Shown piece by piece: positions 63,223 through 64,000 of a stretch of DNA of 64,000 nt. The position numbers and the translations under genes are program-made. Location: contig NZ_JARXXP010000006.1 of the NCBI RefSeq assembly GCF_029893965.1, positions 180,432 through 244,431 of the forward strand, in the 5' to 3' direction. The DNA is from Paenibacillus sp. PastM-3 (GTDB taxonomy: Bacteria > Bacillota > Bacilli > Paenibacillales > Paenibacillaceae). The notes beneath the pieces were generated by a model, which saw nothing but the letters and a program-made list of their open reading frames with translations, did no database searches and was not told the DNA's origin. Within the stretch, counting starts at the first letter, position 1, and every line of letters begins with the position of its first letter.

Positions 63223-63543
63223 TGGATTCAGATCCTTCCGGTTCTTTTTATCTATATAAGTTGAACCTAAGAATTTTCTAAACAGGTTTATTCGTAACTG
63301 CGGTGAATGTTTGGACTTCTGGCCGCTGTTGACTCCAGATTTCCCCTCAGTTACTTCTGCCTTTGTTTCAGTTCTTTAGTTCATCTTATCTAATCATCAT
63401 AAGCCCGGAGAATTGATGTGTATAATGCATCTTAGTCAATGAATCGATGTGTTTATGTAATAAGCGATTATATTAAGTTAGTACAGAAAGTAAACTTTCA
63501 CTCGGAAAGCCAGTAATGCTTACTGTGCCCTCATCAGTAGCGC
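63223..63543. other. Non-coding gap between the MFS gene and the ROK remnant
   Basis: I see no gene or clear regulatory element; it must contain the MFS promoter on the minus strand. Confidence 0.45.
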
Positions 63544-63861
63544 TGGGGCGTCAAAGGCTCGGCGCTGCCGGCTGGTCATCTGGCGTGGGAGATCGAGGCT
63601 TATTATTTGGGCCAAGCTATCGCGGCCGTGATCCTACTGTTGTCTCCAAAGCGTGTGATCCTCGGCGGAGGCGTAATGCACCAGGAGCAGCTGTTTCCAC
63701 TGATCCGCAGAGAGGTCCGCCAGGCCCTGAACGGGTATGTGTCTGCGCCGAAAATCTTGGAGACTATAGAGACTTATATTGTCCCTCCGGGCCTGGGCGA
63801 TAATGCAGGCTTGTTCGGGGCTCTGGCCCTGGGGATCGAGGCTCTGCAGGAATTAGCTTAA
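63544..63861 (+). pseudogene. C-terminal fragment of a ROK-family sugar kinase
   Basis: The frame from about 63545 reads WGVKGSALPAGHLAWEIEAY, then SPKRVILGGGVMHQEQLFPL and VPPGLGDNAGLFGALALGIE, the C-terminal third of ROK fructokinase-like proteins. The ATP- and sugar-binding N-terminal part (DxGGT and the ROK signature) is absent and there is no start or ribosome binding site before 63545. About 105 of roughly 290 codons remain. Confidence 0.75.
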
Positions 63862-63979
63862 GAGCCAGAAACGGCAGGATTGCAGCAGCACAAATCGGCT
63901 GCTCCAGAGTCTGTAAAATATATTGTGTAAACTCTCAAACCCATTAAAATGGAAGTAAGAGAAAGGTTGGGGAGAACAC

Positions 63980-64000
63980 ATGGGACTTTGGTCAAAACAG
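63980..64000 (+). CDS. Start of a gene running off the right edge
   Basis: ATG at 63980 behind GGGGAGAAC opens a frame reading MGLWSKQ. Seven codons are too few to name it. The start is reminiscent of YdjI-like SPFH proteins, but this is only a guess. Confidence 0.35.

Overview
The window looks like a chromosomal stretch of a Paenibacillus or close relative (Bacillota, spore former). The evidence is the mix of YesM/YesN-type two-component pairs next to sugar ABC transporters, S-layer-homology (SLH) remnants, several pieces of the sporulation sigma factor gene sigK, strong AGGAGG ribosome binding sites with frequent TTG/GTG starts, and Gram-positive lipoproteins. This assignment is inferred from gene content; no marker gene settles it.

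Layout. (1) 1-6.3 kb: a PAS-domain sensor running off the left edge, a DUF1349 protein, a fused HTH/methyltransferase, a Cof-type HAD phosphatase, a PrdX-like deacylase, a beta-lactamase-family remnant, and an ABC ATPase-permease-GntR operon with a near-perfect operator palindrome. (2) 6.3-12.8 kb: a GH94-like phosphorylase, and divergent from it a compact cassette of a 33-codon peptide gene, a B12-type radical SAM protein and an MFS exporter. This has the form of a small RiPP pathway and is the best candidate for a new system. (3) 12.9-19 kb: an ECF sigma factor with its membrane partner, a GH95 glycosidase and an AraC regulator. (4) 19-28.2 kb: a mosaic of decayed genes (response regulator, histidine kinase, ABC permease, VOC/glyoxalase, SLH, amidase, ThuA, sigK pieces) around two intact units. 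One unit is a lipoprotein fumarate-reductase-like flavoprotein with an FMN-binding lipoprotein, a Rex-type operator and a DcuS/DcuR-like two-component system. The other is a second ECF sigma/DUF4179 pair.

(5) 28.2-41.1 kb: a catabolic operon (binding protein, RbsA-like ATPase, RbsC-like permease, Gfo/Idh oxidoreductase, zinc alcohol dehydrogenase, two TIM-barrel isomerases) followed by an orphan binding protein and a YesN/YesM pair that probably controls it. (6) 41.1-55 kb: a second CUT2-type uptake operon (ATPase, two permeases, binding protein) bracketed by two copies of one M24 metallopeptidase gene. The copies differ at 12 nucleotides, all silent, and their similarity stops exactly at the start and stop codons. 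Upstream is a binding protein-HK-RR sensor triad; downstream are an SMR protein lacking the family's essential glutamate and another binding protein.

(7) 55-64 kb: AT-rich thiC with a TPP riboswitch, enclosed by 15-bp direct repeats; a TetR/DHA2 efflux pair; a frameshifted sigK pseudogene; a LysR regulator convergent with an MFS exporter; a ROK kinase remnant; and the first codons of a gene at the right edge. No tRNA, rRNA, CRISPR array or intact transposase was seen.
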